Of a stretch of DNA of 64,000 nucleotides, positions 38,701-53,200 are shown piece after piece. Under the pieces are notes generated by a model, which saw only the letters and a program-made list of their open reading frames with translations, made no database searches and was not told the origin of the DNA. This DNA comes from Cladopsammia gracilis (lineage: Eukaryota > Cnidaria > Anthozoa > Scleractinia > Dendrophylliidae), in contig JAJGOT010000136.1 of assembly GCA_022457155.1 (NCBI GenBank), forward strand, positions 433,501 through 497,500, in the 5' to 3' direction. Made by a program: the position numbers and the translations under genes. Positions within the stretch are counted from its first letter, which is position 1. Each line of letters begins with the position of its first letter.

Positions 38701-41505
38701 GTTGACACACGTTTCCAATTTTAATTGACTTTGACAGGGCAAGAATCACAGTAGAACCCCGCTATCTAGAACCAATAGGGAAAGCACAAAACTATTCCTG
38801 CCAGTAAACGATAATTCAATTTCTCGGAGGTAAGATTACTGTCAATAATAAGGTAATTATAATGCAGAGGAGTTGAAATTTTCAAGATTCCGTTGTTTCT
38901 AATATACCGTATTTTCTCGATTAAACGCCGGGCCCCGAATAACCGCCGGGTATAATAAAGGAAGTTGTAAGTAAACCCCTCAAACGTTTATTTGTGATAT
39001 AATAAACCTAAGATTTAAGGGCAAGGTACACGGCTGCCAAGAAAAACGAATAATAACCCTTTCTTTAAAAACGGTGCGCGAGAAAAAACTGCTGATTCAA
39101 AGAAACGCCAGGTCCACTAGGCCACGTTTTAAATAAACGTCGGGGGCGTTTAACTGAGGAAATACGGTAGCTTCGTTAATCACCTTAACCTTTTCACTCC
39201 CAGAGTCAATTACGAAGATATGTAGTGTAGTATAGTTCTAACTATAAAAAATAGTTCTAACTTTCGAGTTTGTTGACAAAATCCTTTGGTGTGGCCATTC
39301 AAATGAAACCCTTTTTCGGCAGTACGTTTGCATACGTGCATTTGTTTTTTAGTATTCTACAAAATGAAATTTCGAATTTTTCTTAAAGTTCTATTTTTGG
39401 CACTCTTGGGCATTTAACCCTCTAAGCCCTAATATCAAAATTTAAATTCTAATTTCTTGTCCCTATACATTTCGAGTAGAAGAAGTGGGGAGACATTGTT
39501 TTGATACCAAGACAATTCATCGTGTGTGATCATGTTCTTAATTCTCGTGATCTTTTTGATTGACAAGGCATTGTTGCTACAAGGAGAAATTTGATGCTGA
39601 TCACTCTTAGGGCTTAAAGGGTTATAGGTTAAATCTTCAAAACCTACCATCCTCAAATGTCCGCACGGGGCCAACAGAATCACTCATATCTCCACCACCA
39701 GCCTTAGTGAAAGCTTGGACTTGAATAGTGTACTCGGTGAAGGGAACCAATGACTTGATGAGCAACCATGTGATATTGGACAGTAATGACTGGTTCATAG
39801 GACGTGTGCTGTTGTCGAAGTACGCCTCCGTTCGGTCATAATAAACAATGTACTTTACTAGTTTTCCATTGGTAATGGCGGGAACCGTCCAAGTAATAAA
39901 TATCGACCTTGAGCTGATCACGATAGGTTTCAAAAACCACGGAGCACCAGGCTCTACAAGTATGCAGATAAATAATCATTAGAATAAAAAAAGTATTATA
40001 ATTGTTTATTTATTGTTACGATGTTTGCTCCGTAGCACTTAGTATACATGATTAGTGGCAGAATTATAATAAGTAAAGGAGATTTCTTGGCCTAAAAAGC
40101 TATTTAACCCTTTCTCTCCCAGAGTCAATTGTTCTAACTTTTGAGTCTGTCGACGAAATGCTTAGGTGTGACTATGCAAAATAAAGGGGGTTAAAAACAT
40201 ATGATTGGGAATTAGCACCTCATTCCTATATGTTAGTAATCAAAATGACATTTTCAAATAGAAATGAAGGGTTAGGTTGTGTACAGGGTTCTTAGGGTTG
40301 GACTCAGGGGTTGAGGGAGGATGGGGCGAGCAAGAGCAATAAAGCTTCATTGCAGTAACCTCTAAATATCATAAGTATAGCGGAGCTCGAACAGGCCGAA
40401 GGCCAGCTCGCGGAGCTCCATACTCATAGTACCATTCCGTCATTTTTCCTGGTCATGGCTAGCCGAATGTTTTTCGGGCGCATACGACGTCGTACAGGGT
40501 TAGGTCGCGGTGCGTACGACGTCGCGCAGGGCTAGCTCGCCGGCGTGCACGACGTCGCCAACATATATGCATGCGCGTACGATACGACGTCGCGCAAGTG
40601 CTTGGTTTTCAAAACCGTAGTTTCGCCTTATCGAAGTAATAACATGCATTCACTGAAAATATTAAAAATGGGAATAGAAAATCTTGCTTCGAGGAACTTC
40701 ATATGTTTTTATCAATGCCGCGCGATATTTCTTCTTCGGACGTTAGAACCGAAGAAGCGGAGTTTTAAAGAATTCCCAAGCAGCCGAGGGACTTAAAGTT
40801 AAACGAAATTACATTAAACGAATTTGTGTGAATTTTGTGGGAATTTGTGTTGATATTAATCTGTGATTGACGTTTTCTTTGTTTTCTCGTTAGTTTTGGA
40901 GAAATATTTATAAAACGTGCTGCAAATTCAGTCGTATTGATATCTTGAATTTCATTTGAGGACAGCTCCTAGATATAGAAGCGCTAATGGCGCGCACGCG
41001 TTTTGCTTTTAAACATAAACTAATATATACTAGAACAAAAATTTTCAAAAGAAGAGTTCGTTGTCCATTTTTGTGTGTTTGTTCATTCATTGCATAGGTT
41101 GAAAAGAGATTTTATGTAAACAAAACAAGACTTTGATTTAATAGTTCTAACTTCACTCGAATATGTATTTTTAGCAATTTTGATTTCCAAATCAGTTTCT
41201 CGGGCAATTTTCGATACGCAACAGATGTATTTTATTCAGACATTAGTCGTACTAGTTATTCTAGACAGAAAACAAGTTGTTTTTGTGAACTTTTGTACGG
41301 TGTAAATGTACTGTGCAGACGGTCGTCAATCTTAATTCTTGTGCGTCCGACCTTTCACCTTAGTTAAGCTTATCATCAGCTTTCTGTTCAGAGAGCTTCG
41401 CTGTTAGGCTCAGCCCATCTATATATATTATTGGGATTATTTTAGTTTAGGAGTGGACACAAAATGTAATTTTCGCACCATGCGTCCAGGCCTTCAGAAT
41501 ATAAC

Positions 41506-41563
<58 letters not shown>

Positions 41564-44500
41564 TAAGTACGTAGGTAAACATTCAAGTATGCAATTAATG
41601 AATTGAATTAACGAATTAAGTGAGTAAGTGAGTAACTAAGTAAGCATATCGGCAAGTAAGCGCGTTTGCACTAACTGAGATACCTATGAAGGCAATTCGC
41701 CTTAGGAGCAATAAAAAAATCACCGGTTGCTTTGAGACGACAATAACAAATGACACAGTACCTGCTTCCAAGGTCGTGGTGTTGACCACTACACGATCGC
41801 TTGTACCCAACTGGTTCGTAGCTGTTACCGAGAAGTTGTAAAACGTAGCTGGAGTCAAATACAACACCTTGAATTGCGTCTTGATTGAGCTCACATTATA
41901 AGACAGGGTGCCATTAGCAATATTGTGTGTTACAGTGAAGAATATCACAGGAGAGTTTCCGTCAAATAACACCTTCCACGTTAACACCACTGAACGTGAA
42001 GAAATTTGCACAACTTGGGCCTCCAGCCGGTCTGGTTTTTCTATAAGAAAAACAAAAAGAATCGATGTATAGACCATTTCGAGTGGAAGCCTGGGGCGAG
42101 TGATCGCACATTAAACTATGGAACTTTTTTTTTTGAAAAGTTATTAATAATTTTGAGAACAGTTTCGTTGAATTTGCCAAGCTAAAAACACTGGGGACAC
42201 ACCGCAAGGGTTGATGCCTTTTCGAACCAACAGTCCAATGCGCAGTCACTTTTGCCCAAGGCTGACACTGTTTTTCCAAAGTGGTCAATGGGAGAGCAAC
42301 CGAAGAGCCCTGGAGAGGAACACCTTATTGTGGTACGGTGCATTATACTACGCAAGTGGAGCAGGATAATGTAGCGGTCCACCGCGGTCAAACGTCCGAG
42401 GCGTTTTTCGATTTATTTGGTGGGATTTTATTTAATATCAAATGGAAATATGGGCAAGGATGTATACACAAAATAGTTGACGTTACTATCTTTTAATTTT
42501 TCTCAAAATGATGAGCTATTTTTCGTTAAAAAATGACCAAAACTCTTTGCGCCTGGTCAAAATTATGTTGGCAAATGGCGCCGACAATTTTGCCGTTCAC
42601 AGTTTTTAAACGCTTGGAACTTTTTTTGGTAAACTTTCAGTGTATTGGCAATATCAAACATGAAACAGTGAAAATGACAACGTTAACTTTTAAGTACTTT
42701 GCTTGACTTTTGCAAATTTCTCTCGTTTGAACGCGGTTAAATGTAGCGGTGGGAGGTGAATGGCCTGCGTTCGAATCCCAGACTCAAGTGTTTTTTTTTT
42801 TATTTTTCTCATCCCTCCTCAAAACAAACACTGCTAAATTCCACTTTGGCATGGAGTCCAAGAGCCACAGATTTGTCAGTCACATGGCCGTTAACTGCCA
42901 CCATTTTTAACTCGTGAATACGCGAAGCGTTGGATGAGTTACAGTAGTTGGAGAAAAAATCAACTCGGTCGGTCGGTCGGACAATGGGTTGTTAACATGG
43001 AGTTCGCGATATGTAATGGTAATTACCCATGGGGGGGGGGGGGGGGTGGGGGGGGGGGGGGAAGCTGAAGGGAGGGTGGAAGGTTGGACCCAAGGGGCGG
43101 GGGTATGCTGTTCTGTGCAAGGTGAATATAACCTTTTAAGACTTGCAAAATATGATCAAACAAATTGAAGCTACCAATACCAGTACGTTCTTGCGATGCG
43201 GAACGTTTTATCACTTAATTAATGTTTTGAGACGTTTGTTAATTTTCCACGTTGGTACTTTGAGAAACTATTCGTCTTCAGAATAACTTACCAAGCACAG
43301 TAAGATTGGCTGATTTTAATGTTGATGCCACGGAATTGTTAGCTTTGCAGATGTACACCCCTGTGTCTTCCCGTTTTGCTTGATTAATCGTCAAGGAAGT
43401 GGAAACCAGGATCATGCCCTCGTCTTTTTCATCAGTTATCCCTTCTTCTTCTGAACCAATCAAGTTCACATTGTCTTTTATCCATACAAGCGACGGCAAA
43501 GGGAATCCTCTCACAGTACAGTTCAAAATTACTCGGAAGCCAAGTTTCTCTTTCACTGATGCCGGACGAAGTAAAATATCCGGCGGGACTGCAATATAAA
43601 ACAATATGTAGCTGTAACTGAGCAGAGTAAAATTTTCAGTAAGTTCACACTGTATCGTTAACAATTCGTCAAGTTTGAACAATACAGGAATGCTTGTTTC
43701 GCGTTTTCTCGGTTCTTCCGTTGTTTTCGTGTGTGTTGCTACGACCATAGACAACACACTTTAAAAGAACCATTTTTAACCCGTGAATATACGCGCATGC
43801 GTAATGAACGGGTTATCGGTAACGGAGACTGATATGCAAATGAGTCACTCACTCGCTCACTCCTTCCATCAGCTGTAAACTTAGTGACGTAATGCTTTGT
43901 TACGAATGCGTTTTGTAACAAGAACAGCGTGAATCCAGCGATAACAATAACTAAATTGGTGTAAACGAATATAAACAACAATAAGCTTAAAGATGTTTCG
44001 CATTTGGAGTCTTAAATGCAACGTTAAAATCGATCTAAAAGGAATTTTCAATTGAGACATGCGTTTTGATGGTTATCTACCTTCAAGTAATAAAATTTAT
44101 CCAATCTAAGTAAGTTGGTCGCGGTGGTCGAGTGGTGTAAAGCACGGACTTACAGCCGAACGGCCCAGGTTCGAATCCCACTCGGGCCGTTCATTTTTTT
44201 TTTTCGTTTTTTTTTTCTTTCTTCTTCGGACTGAACATCATGAATGTGATGTACTGTATTTTTATTTTTTGCGTTTGTCAAAAATCTTTACGTTTAATTT
44301 AAAATATATATTGAACCGTGACAGAGTGAAAACATAAGCTTACCGCATTGCGTTACGCGTTACGCGTTACGCATTTCAAATTCACGGGTTGGCTCTAAGG
44401 AGCCTTTGATTATTCTTCCTAAAGGCAAACAAACAAAAAAAAAAAACGCAAACCGAGAAACCGCGAAACTGGCGTTCCTTAGTTGACGTCACAGCCATTT

Positions 44501-47146
44501 TTAACCAGTCTTTCTTCTTGCGCGGTATTGTATCCACCATAAGTGAAATTTCACGTTTTTAGACGGTAAAAGACGGAGAAGAAACAATTGATATCCAAAA
44601 ACGTTTTTCCATTTTCTTATCGCAACACCATGTAGATTCAATCAAACAAATTGAAAAAGGCCCGTCATATACACGTTAAGAACAATTACGCATACCATTT
44701 TGAAGCGAGGAGTATTGCTAGTCCATCCCCGGATAGGAAGATAGTCCATGGAAAGGCTACCCGTTTATATAACTAAGTAGCGAGAGACAATGTGGATTAC
44801 GGTATCCTTTCGAACAAAACTCGGCGATGATAGGGTCAGGCTCTTGCTGGAAACCGGCCGTCATATCACAAGCCTGAAGCGTTAGGCATATGGTAAAAAG
44901 TTACTTACCATAAACGATGAGGCGTCCTGTGCTGTTAGCAATTCCCCTGTAGTTTGCAAAGGAACAAGTGTACACTCCGCGATCATCATATTTCACTTTC
45001 TGTATGGTTAGTGTTGTTACTCTTTCAAAATATCCTTTTGTTGTTATTTTAACGCGTTCACCGTTGACGACGACCTCGTCATCTTTGAACCATGATACGT
45101 CAGGTGCTGGAATGGATTCTCCGGCACATGATAGGAACGAAATGTTGTCTTCAATTTGGGTTGTTATTTTAGGGAAAGTTTTAAGCAATAAAGGCCGTGC
45201 TGCAATCAAAAAGAATAAACCTTAGAGTTCAGCCATTTGATTCCAGGGGTATATAGTAGAAAATTGATCGAAAGGGACGAGATCAAAACAGTCATGGATT
45301 TTGAGTCACTTATCTTTTATCTGTTTTGCATTACCTACCCTTGGGTTTCTATAACAAACACCGAAGGGGCAAAATGCCCATATGATGATCAATGATATAT
45401 ATATAGTGTTTTCACTCACGTGACTGGCGGCCATATTGGAGTGCTAAAACAATAGGAAATAAGAATAGAGATAAAGTGCCGTAGGATTCGTTTAGGCTTG
45501 GTTCCTACTAGCGACATAACGATCATACATAATCATAATCATACACATACTCATAATCATAACGTTGTTATGATCTAGTGGAAACACGTACGTTCAACGA
45601 AGCAGTCGACTTTAAATTCTTTTCTCGTTTGTTTTGAACACGGTGCTAAAAAAAATGGCTGCTATACAAACCTACGCATAAATTGCAGCAATGATGGGCT
45701 TTCTCGCATCAACTAGATTTAATCAGGAGTTATTTCGCCATCACATCATCATAATACACTGTGTTTAAAGTCAGTCAAAGATTTACTTTGACATATCGGG
45801 AAACTTTCCACGAGGCTTGCAAGACGCTCATCAAAATTCGACGCCATCTTGGAACAGCATGAACTGCAAATTACTTGAACTAGGACATTCATTGGCCAAA
45901 ATACAACGAATGAACATACGTCATTATGATTACGACTATGAGCGCTAGATTTACGTTCCCATTACGACATAAGCATAATCACAGACATAATCATAATCAT
46001 AATCGTGTGAACCCTAAAAGTAACCTCTCCAGATTTTAGCATTCATAACTAAAGGTATTTGGCTGGTTCTTACCGTGAACTGAGAGATTGCTTGATGTAG
46101 AAGCATTGCCAGCAGCGTTGATGGCCCAGCAGATGTACTCCCCATCATCTCTGGAATTCACATTCGTCAGTTGTAATGTCTTATTGGAATTCTTAAATGT
46201 TGCGTTTGGAATGAAACGAGAGCCATCTTTGGTCCAATGAAAGCGAGGCGATGGATCTCCGCTTGCAGAGCAGGACAGTGTCACCGTGTCACCTCGAACA
46301 GCAACCACCGACTCATTCAAGACTTTTGTGATCTGTGGTGGGACTGGTAAAAACACAGTGTTTTCTTTATTACTTTTTACCTCAATGTCACGTATATAAG
46401 TATTGCTTCGACAAGCCGACAACTAATGAACCAGTTTAGTTAACCATCACTATACTGACAAATGTAGTATAAGAATGAATCATATATGAACTGCGGATAG
46501 AGAATGTAATTATCCTCGAAGTTCTGTTTGCAATTTAAGCAAAAAGCCGGAAAAAAATTCAAGGATGCAACCGGATTTGAACCCATGACCTGTTGCTACC
46601 AATGTGTGCGGCTTCATTAAGCTCAGTTGGTTAGAGCACGGCATCCTTATTAACACGGAGGTCATTGGTTCAAATCCCGTTGAAACCCTGGATTTTTTCA
46701 GGCCACTTTGCAATTCCTTAAATTGCAAACACAACTGCGAAGATCACTTATTCACTTTACAATCACTTTTAACTAAACCTGAAAGGAAGTGTTTTTGGCC
46801 GTGGATGGCCAGAATGGGAATTGGACATGGTTTGCTCTTTGATAAATCACTTCATATTCCTTTCTCGATGATATGCTCTAGAAGCATTTAGTGTATAAAC
46901 AAAGGCACTTAGTTGAATATTTACAGTTTTGGCCGAAAACCTTTTAAACTTACAGTTGGGACATCTGCTAAACAAAGAGCACCACGAGTAAATATGTAAT
47001 TAAACACGTTCAATGAACATTTCTAAGACTTTGATCTTTCTTGCTTTAGAGAAGCGGTCATGACATGTTATTCGAAGAGCACCCACCTTGTGTAGGACTG
47101 TGAGTACGGCGGCTTTTTTCAGTGCTATTTAGCTTTCTTATTATTC

Positions 47147-47210
<64 letters not shown>

Positions 47211-50200
47211 ATTCACCTTTTAAATTTGTATTTTTATTAGCAATCCATTGTTACATCCTCTTATATAGTTGGAATTTCTCTCAATGCAACGCGCGCGTTC
47301 ATTGGTTGATTCACAGTCACATAACATCGAACAAACAAACTGTTTCCGCCACTGTCTATAAGCGGGCAACATTTGCGAAAGCGGGCAACATTTTCACCGT
47401 TGCCCTCTAGCGCACGTGATCATACCGTGACAAAAGGTGGCATGATTATGATGCGATTGATGTTTACCTCGAGTGTTCGGCGAATTTTTCAAACTGTGTT
47501 GTGTTGTGCTTTTGTGTTGCTATGTAAGAAATCACTTAAAGACTGATTGCTCGGGAAACAGTAAATCTTTTTTCCCTCGAATCTCGAGATTCTCGGGAAA
47601 CAAAATTCACTGTTTCCCTCGGGACCAGTCGTTAAATGTTTATTGTATCATTCACATAACTCACTGTTAATAGTCAGGACAACATCAGTGGTTGTAACAC
47701 CCGCTCTGCTACTAGCCGTACAAGAGTAAGTTCCCTCATAAGCGTTGTTGTTTCTCACGGACGGGATGGTAAGATTTCCATTAAGCACGGTTGAATAAGG
47801 AGGTAGATTGCGACCTTTGAAGTTCCAGGTCACCAGTGGCTCAGGGACACCTGACGCCGCACACATGAAGGTAACAGTCATTCCTTCATTTACAATCCTA
47901 CTGCATGGCACGATAACAAACTCTGGCTTAACTGAACAAAAAAAGAGTAAAGATTAAGGTACCAGGAGTTATTACGCAGGTAATACCAAAAGCCTTTTAC
48001 ATACTTTTAGATACATAAAAGAATAAATGAATATACCGTGTTTAAATAAAGTTTAAATAAAATAAATAAATAAATAAAAAATAAACATGTTTGTTTCCAG
48101 CAAAAAGGTTTATTATGGTTCCTTAGATTCCTAAAGCAAATAAACGTTACAGCGCATTGACCAAGTGAATTTGCCACCCACTGGTGAAACTCGTTCAGCA
48201 GTTCACGTATTCACAAGTTAAAAAGGAGCCCTAAACATCTTTGGCATCGAACTTTACTACTGCTACCTCACTGTTGGAAAACTTCACCATAGAGTCCTGA
48301 ACTGTAACGTCCAAAAATATTTAAATGTGTGAAATGATGGGATTTGACGAAACATTCGGGATCGCGAGCGTAATGGAAAAAAATTCCTATATGCCAAAAG
48401 TCATACGGCCCCATACAAACCCTTTTAAATTTGACTTGGTTTCAACCGTTTGGAACTATCAGGCAGAATTAGAAGGATTTGTATGGAGTCATCTGTCTAT
48501 GGAAGTACCAGTACCTCTCCCCCATATTGCAAAATGATGCTGATATTTGGCAAAATATCTCATCAAATCACATAATTTCATAAATTTAGTTGTTATGACG
48601 TCATCACTTTAGCCGGTACCTATGTATGCAAATGAACGAGGAGAAGCATAGACTGTACTACCACTCCATACTTACAAATCACTTCTACACTTGTCGATGC
48701 ATGGTTCTCCCCAACTCCATTCACAGATGTACATGTGTAGTTTCCTGATTCGTTGTACGTCACCCCACCGATGCGCAGATACAGGTCACTAGTCACATTC
48801 TCCATCGGGTGTTGAATATCACTAAAAAGCTTTTGTTCTACACTGTTCTTCCCTGGTACATCCGCAATTGGAATCTTTTTCGTTTGCTTCTTCCACCAAA
48901 CGGCCGGTACTGGGTAACCATTTCCACTGCAAGTGATGATAACGTCTTGCTGTCCTTTCTGGAGAATGAGGGTTTTGTGTCCACCGACGAATACGTTTGG
49001 TTCGACTAAAACAAAGACAGGTAGTTTTATTCACTTACACAAAAGGTAAATAGGTCGTTTATGTCGCTTATTATTTTCCCACTTAGCACCTATTCTAGAT
49101 TGGTTTTCACAGACAGTTACCTTTTTCAAACTCATTCATTTATCATGAAGAAAAAAACAAACAGTTCACTACCGTCTAGGAGCTTTGGATCTGTAATACA
49201 TACATGTCTTTCCATAGAAATCGGTGAACGTTTGTTTTTGATTTCTCCAAGAATGTTTAATGGTTTAAGAAGCTATATCGAACACTCGAAAGGATGTTTC
49301 CTCCCGTATCCAAATACCCCAAAGTCGGTTTAAAAAACTCGACCTGTTTTTTTTTTTTTTAACCAGATTCCGGTGTTTGGAAATCCTGATGAAACACTCT
49401 TTTGATCTTGTTGGTTTTGATAAATCGCTTGACAAGTGGTTGGCTAAGCTTTAGGCAAACAGTATTTCAGGCCAATTTAAAATGCCTTCATGTATTATCT
49501 AAAAGTTACAGTTTTATCTTGTTGTTGAAACCATGGCGGATTCCGTAATTTGACAACCATAAAATACACTGATAACTGACGAAAAATACAGAAAATGCCA
49601 AACACGATAAAGGGTACGAATTCCGCGCAAAAGCAAAGGATGTAATACATTATAAATTTTAGCGAGGACGCCAGACAACTCAACGAGTAACTGAAAAACG
49701 TTCTTCGAAAAGGAATAGTCATGAAGAGTATTGAAGAGATTTGGGGGATTTTTAGGTTGAAAGTCAGCTAGAGAGGTAAGTTTCACGTATGGATCATTTT
49801 GGAATTGTTTTAATTTTTTGGAGCAATAAACTTGATTTTTTTTTCCATTCTTCATCAATCATATTTCCCGGTTTGGAAATAATATTTATATCAATATACA
49901 TCATTTCATTTTGGTCGCGATGACTATAAGATGGGATTGTTAAAGGCATACCTTGTACTTTAACAATCGATTTAGAATTGCCAACTCCAGCTCTGCTACT
50001 TGCGTTGCACTCGTAAAGGCCTTCATCGCTTATCTGAACAGAACCTATCACCATTCTGGAATTCTTTTGTGAGAACTTTGCATATGGAATGGTGCTGTTT
50101 CCGTCCTTGGCCCAATGAACAGTAGGGTATGGGTCTCCATTGGCGGAGCAAGTCATATTTAACATCTGGCCCCTCAGCAGTGTCACATTTTTCAGTGGCG

Positions 50201-53200
50201 TTAGAATGGAAGGGACCACTGTAACATAACAAAAAAGTAAATTAAACATGTTCGTGATTACAGCTATACTTGTCTTAAGATCGTAGGTTCTGTTTATCTA
50301 ACATCAGGGATTTGAGATTTGATGAAACACTCTTCCGCGTAAATGAAATAATGACATCAAAAGTACACGGATCTGGCTTGTTTCGTTTATATTTTGGTGT
50401 TTATTAGTGTAATACCATTAATTGCGAAATTGGTTATAGTGTCTCATATCTTTTTGAAAGCGTGGAATCTCAAAACGTGTATATCCCCTAACTAGTAACT
50501 TGATAAGATATTTTATGAAGTTAGCTCAATAATTTGTTGTAAATACCTCAAATAGTAATATGCATGTAGACTAGTGTAATAAATTATCGTACTCAAAATT
50601 GCAGTTTGTAGATAAGTCCACATTAATATATATGGTTAAATTCAACAATTTTTAATGAATTATTATTTCTTACCTGATGTTAGACAACAATCCATGTAAG
50701 AGCGTAAAAAAATACGCGGTCAGTTATTTTCAAACAAGGAAATGTTATCCAAAGGATGTCACACGTAGTATAATGGGCAGTTATATTAAATACTATGAAG
50801 GTCAACGACATTAATCGGTCTAATTAAAGAGGCTATGTCACCAATTTTAACTTCACTTTCAAAAGCCACAAAACCTATTTGTATCAAAGGAAACCTTAAA
50901 ACAATGGTCCAGTTTTGTTAAGAATACCGATAGAAATGCACTGAAACTTTAAACAACTGGCTACGGTTTCTGGTGACCAGGATGGAAATGGATAACAACT
51001 TGAAACAGTTAGGCTAGAGTTTTTAAGTTCTTCCCCCTATGTCTTTGAAAAATCGATAAACGTTGGCTGTAGTTGCACTCCGCTTACAAATTCACTTCAT
51101 ATTTTCATGATGTTGCAAAACGATTTCAGTACGAGTAATAATTATATCCAATAATTTCAGCACAGCTAGTTTTTTTTTTAGTCGTTCTGACGTAGCTCCT
51201 TTTTTAAACCAGTTATTATACCATCGACATAGAGTAATTATTACCAGATTTTTGTAACCTACTGCAAAAGAAATATGCATTAGCAAGCCATATTAGACTA
51301 TCATCTAGATAATTACAGTGCATTTAGTCTTATTACGGTATTTACATAATTATAATATTTTAAACTGGCAGTAACGGCCCACCTTCACCCAAAATGCTGT
51401 GCACGCCGTGATCTCTTTCTGTGCTGAATTTCGTGTAACACGAAATTAATGCTTGAATGTGTGCAACAAATCAGATCAATCAGCAAAGTCTTTTGGGTGA
51501 AGGTGGGTCTTTTAAAAAAAGCAGTAAAACCAATTAGTAAGGGCATGGAAGAGGCACTCAAATAGCAACAACACGACAACAAACATATCAATTATATAAC
51601 AGATACAATTGTTAATGAGGCAAACAAATAAATATTTCAATAAAATGGCGTATCAATAAAAATTGAGAAAAAAGAAGGTTTTAAATGGAAACATCAGCAG
51701 GAAAAGGCTATGATAAGTTTGCAACATTGGCCAAAACCAACCTATTGAGCAGTACTTTCCTGTGATTCTGTTTATTATGCTGTACAAGATGGTTGTAACT
51801 TTTGAGTCTGTGGATGAAATCCTAAGGTGTGACCATTCAAAGGAAAGCTATTGAGCAGTACTTTCCTGTGATATTGTTTATTATGCTGTACAAAGTGGTT
51901 CTATCTTTTGAGACTGTGGATAAAATCCAATGTGACCATTCAAATGAAAGCTACTGAGCAGTACTTTCCGGTGGTGCTGTTTATTATGCTGTACAAGGTG
52001 GTTCTAACTTTTGAGTCTGTGTACGAAATCCTAAAGTGTGACCATTCAAATGAAAGCTACTGAGCAGTACTTTCCTGTGGTACTGTTTATTATGCTGTAC
52101 AAGGTGGTTCTAACTTTTGAGCCTGTGGATAAAATCCTAAAGTGTGACCAGTGACCATTCAAACTAATAAAAGCACTTTAGCAGTACTTTCCTCTGGTGC
52201 AGATAATTGTGCTGTACAAGGTGGTGGCCTCCATAAGATTTCATCCGAAGACTCAAAGGTTACCATGGTAACCTTTGAGTCTTCGGATGAAATCTTCTGG
52301 AGTAACTATTTAAATGAAAGTTCTTCATCAGTACATTCTTGTGGAGATGTTAAAGCGACATCTGTTTTTTTTGCTTATGAGACCGGAAGGGTTGAATCAA
52401 AATTAAAATAGGAAGATGATTCTCGGTTGTCAAGAAAGGGAAGACGTTTGCATAAGCAAATAAGATAACTTGCCATCTACAGTTAATGTGACATTGGAGA
52501 TAAGTATTCCAGCAATATTTGTAGCCTTGAAAGTGTACAATCCTTCATAGCTTTGATTGTTTCGAACTGAATATATCCTTAAACTGCCATCCTCTTCTTG
52601 TCTACTCCCCGGAGGAAGCTTCGCACCGCTAAATAGCCAAATGATGGAAGGTTTAGGCACGCCTGTCACATAACAGGGCAATGTGATATTACTTCCTTGA
52701 AGCACAATGGCCACATGTCTTGGTTCTTCTACGAACTCGGGCTTAACTACAGAGAAAGGAAAGAGAGAGAAACTGATTGATCATCATGTAATAACGCCTA
52801 AGAAATCAATGCAAGGCTGTTACCTAACAGAGGGACAGATAGCCCAGCGCACCGTTATAACTAATAATTATGTGCAGTTGTTTTTCTGACACAATAATAA
52901 AAGCTTGGGATCCTTGAAATTTCTGTTGCAATGTCAGAAGAAAAGGGTTCTGAGAAAAGAAGAAGTGCGTTGCCGAGCAAAATGTAAGTATTTTAATGTG
53001 CCTTTCAATGAATCTAAAGGACAAAACCCAAGCGAAGAAAATTGCGGATTTTACTACAGTCAATCAAAAATAGTACGACCATCAAAAACCCCTGAATCCA
53101 TGACTATCCCGGATGCTTCTACCACCCCCCCTCCCCCCCTCCCCCCCCCCCCCGCTTTATCTTGCAAATATACTATGCACGAAAGGCCAATATTTTTTTC

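Noticed and set aside
44113..44190. Functional tRNA gene
   Set aside because: A and B boxes are present but acceptor and T stems do not pair; more likely a SINE head.
48620..49034. Apparent frameshift in Ig A3, with two unconnected open frames
   Set aside because: Read from the acceptor at 49005 in phase 1 the whole exon is open to the donor at 48676; the second frame is a shadow.
51742..52215. CRISPR-like array
   Set aside because: The unit of about 105 bp is repeated as a whole without variable spacers, in a eukaryotic intron.
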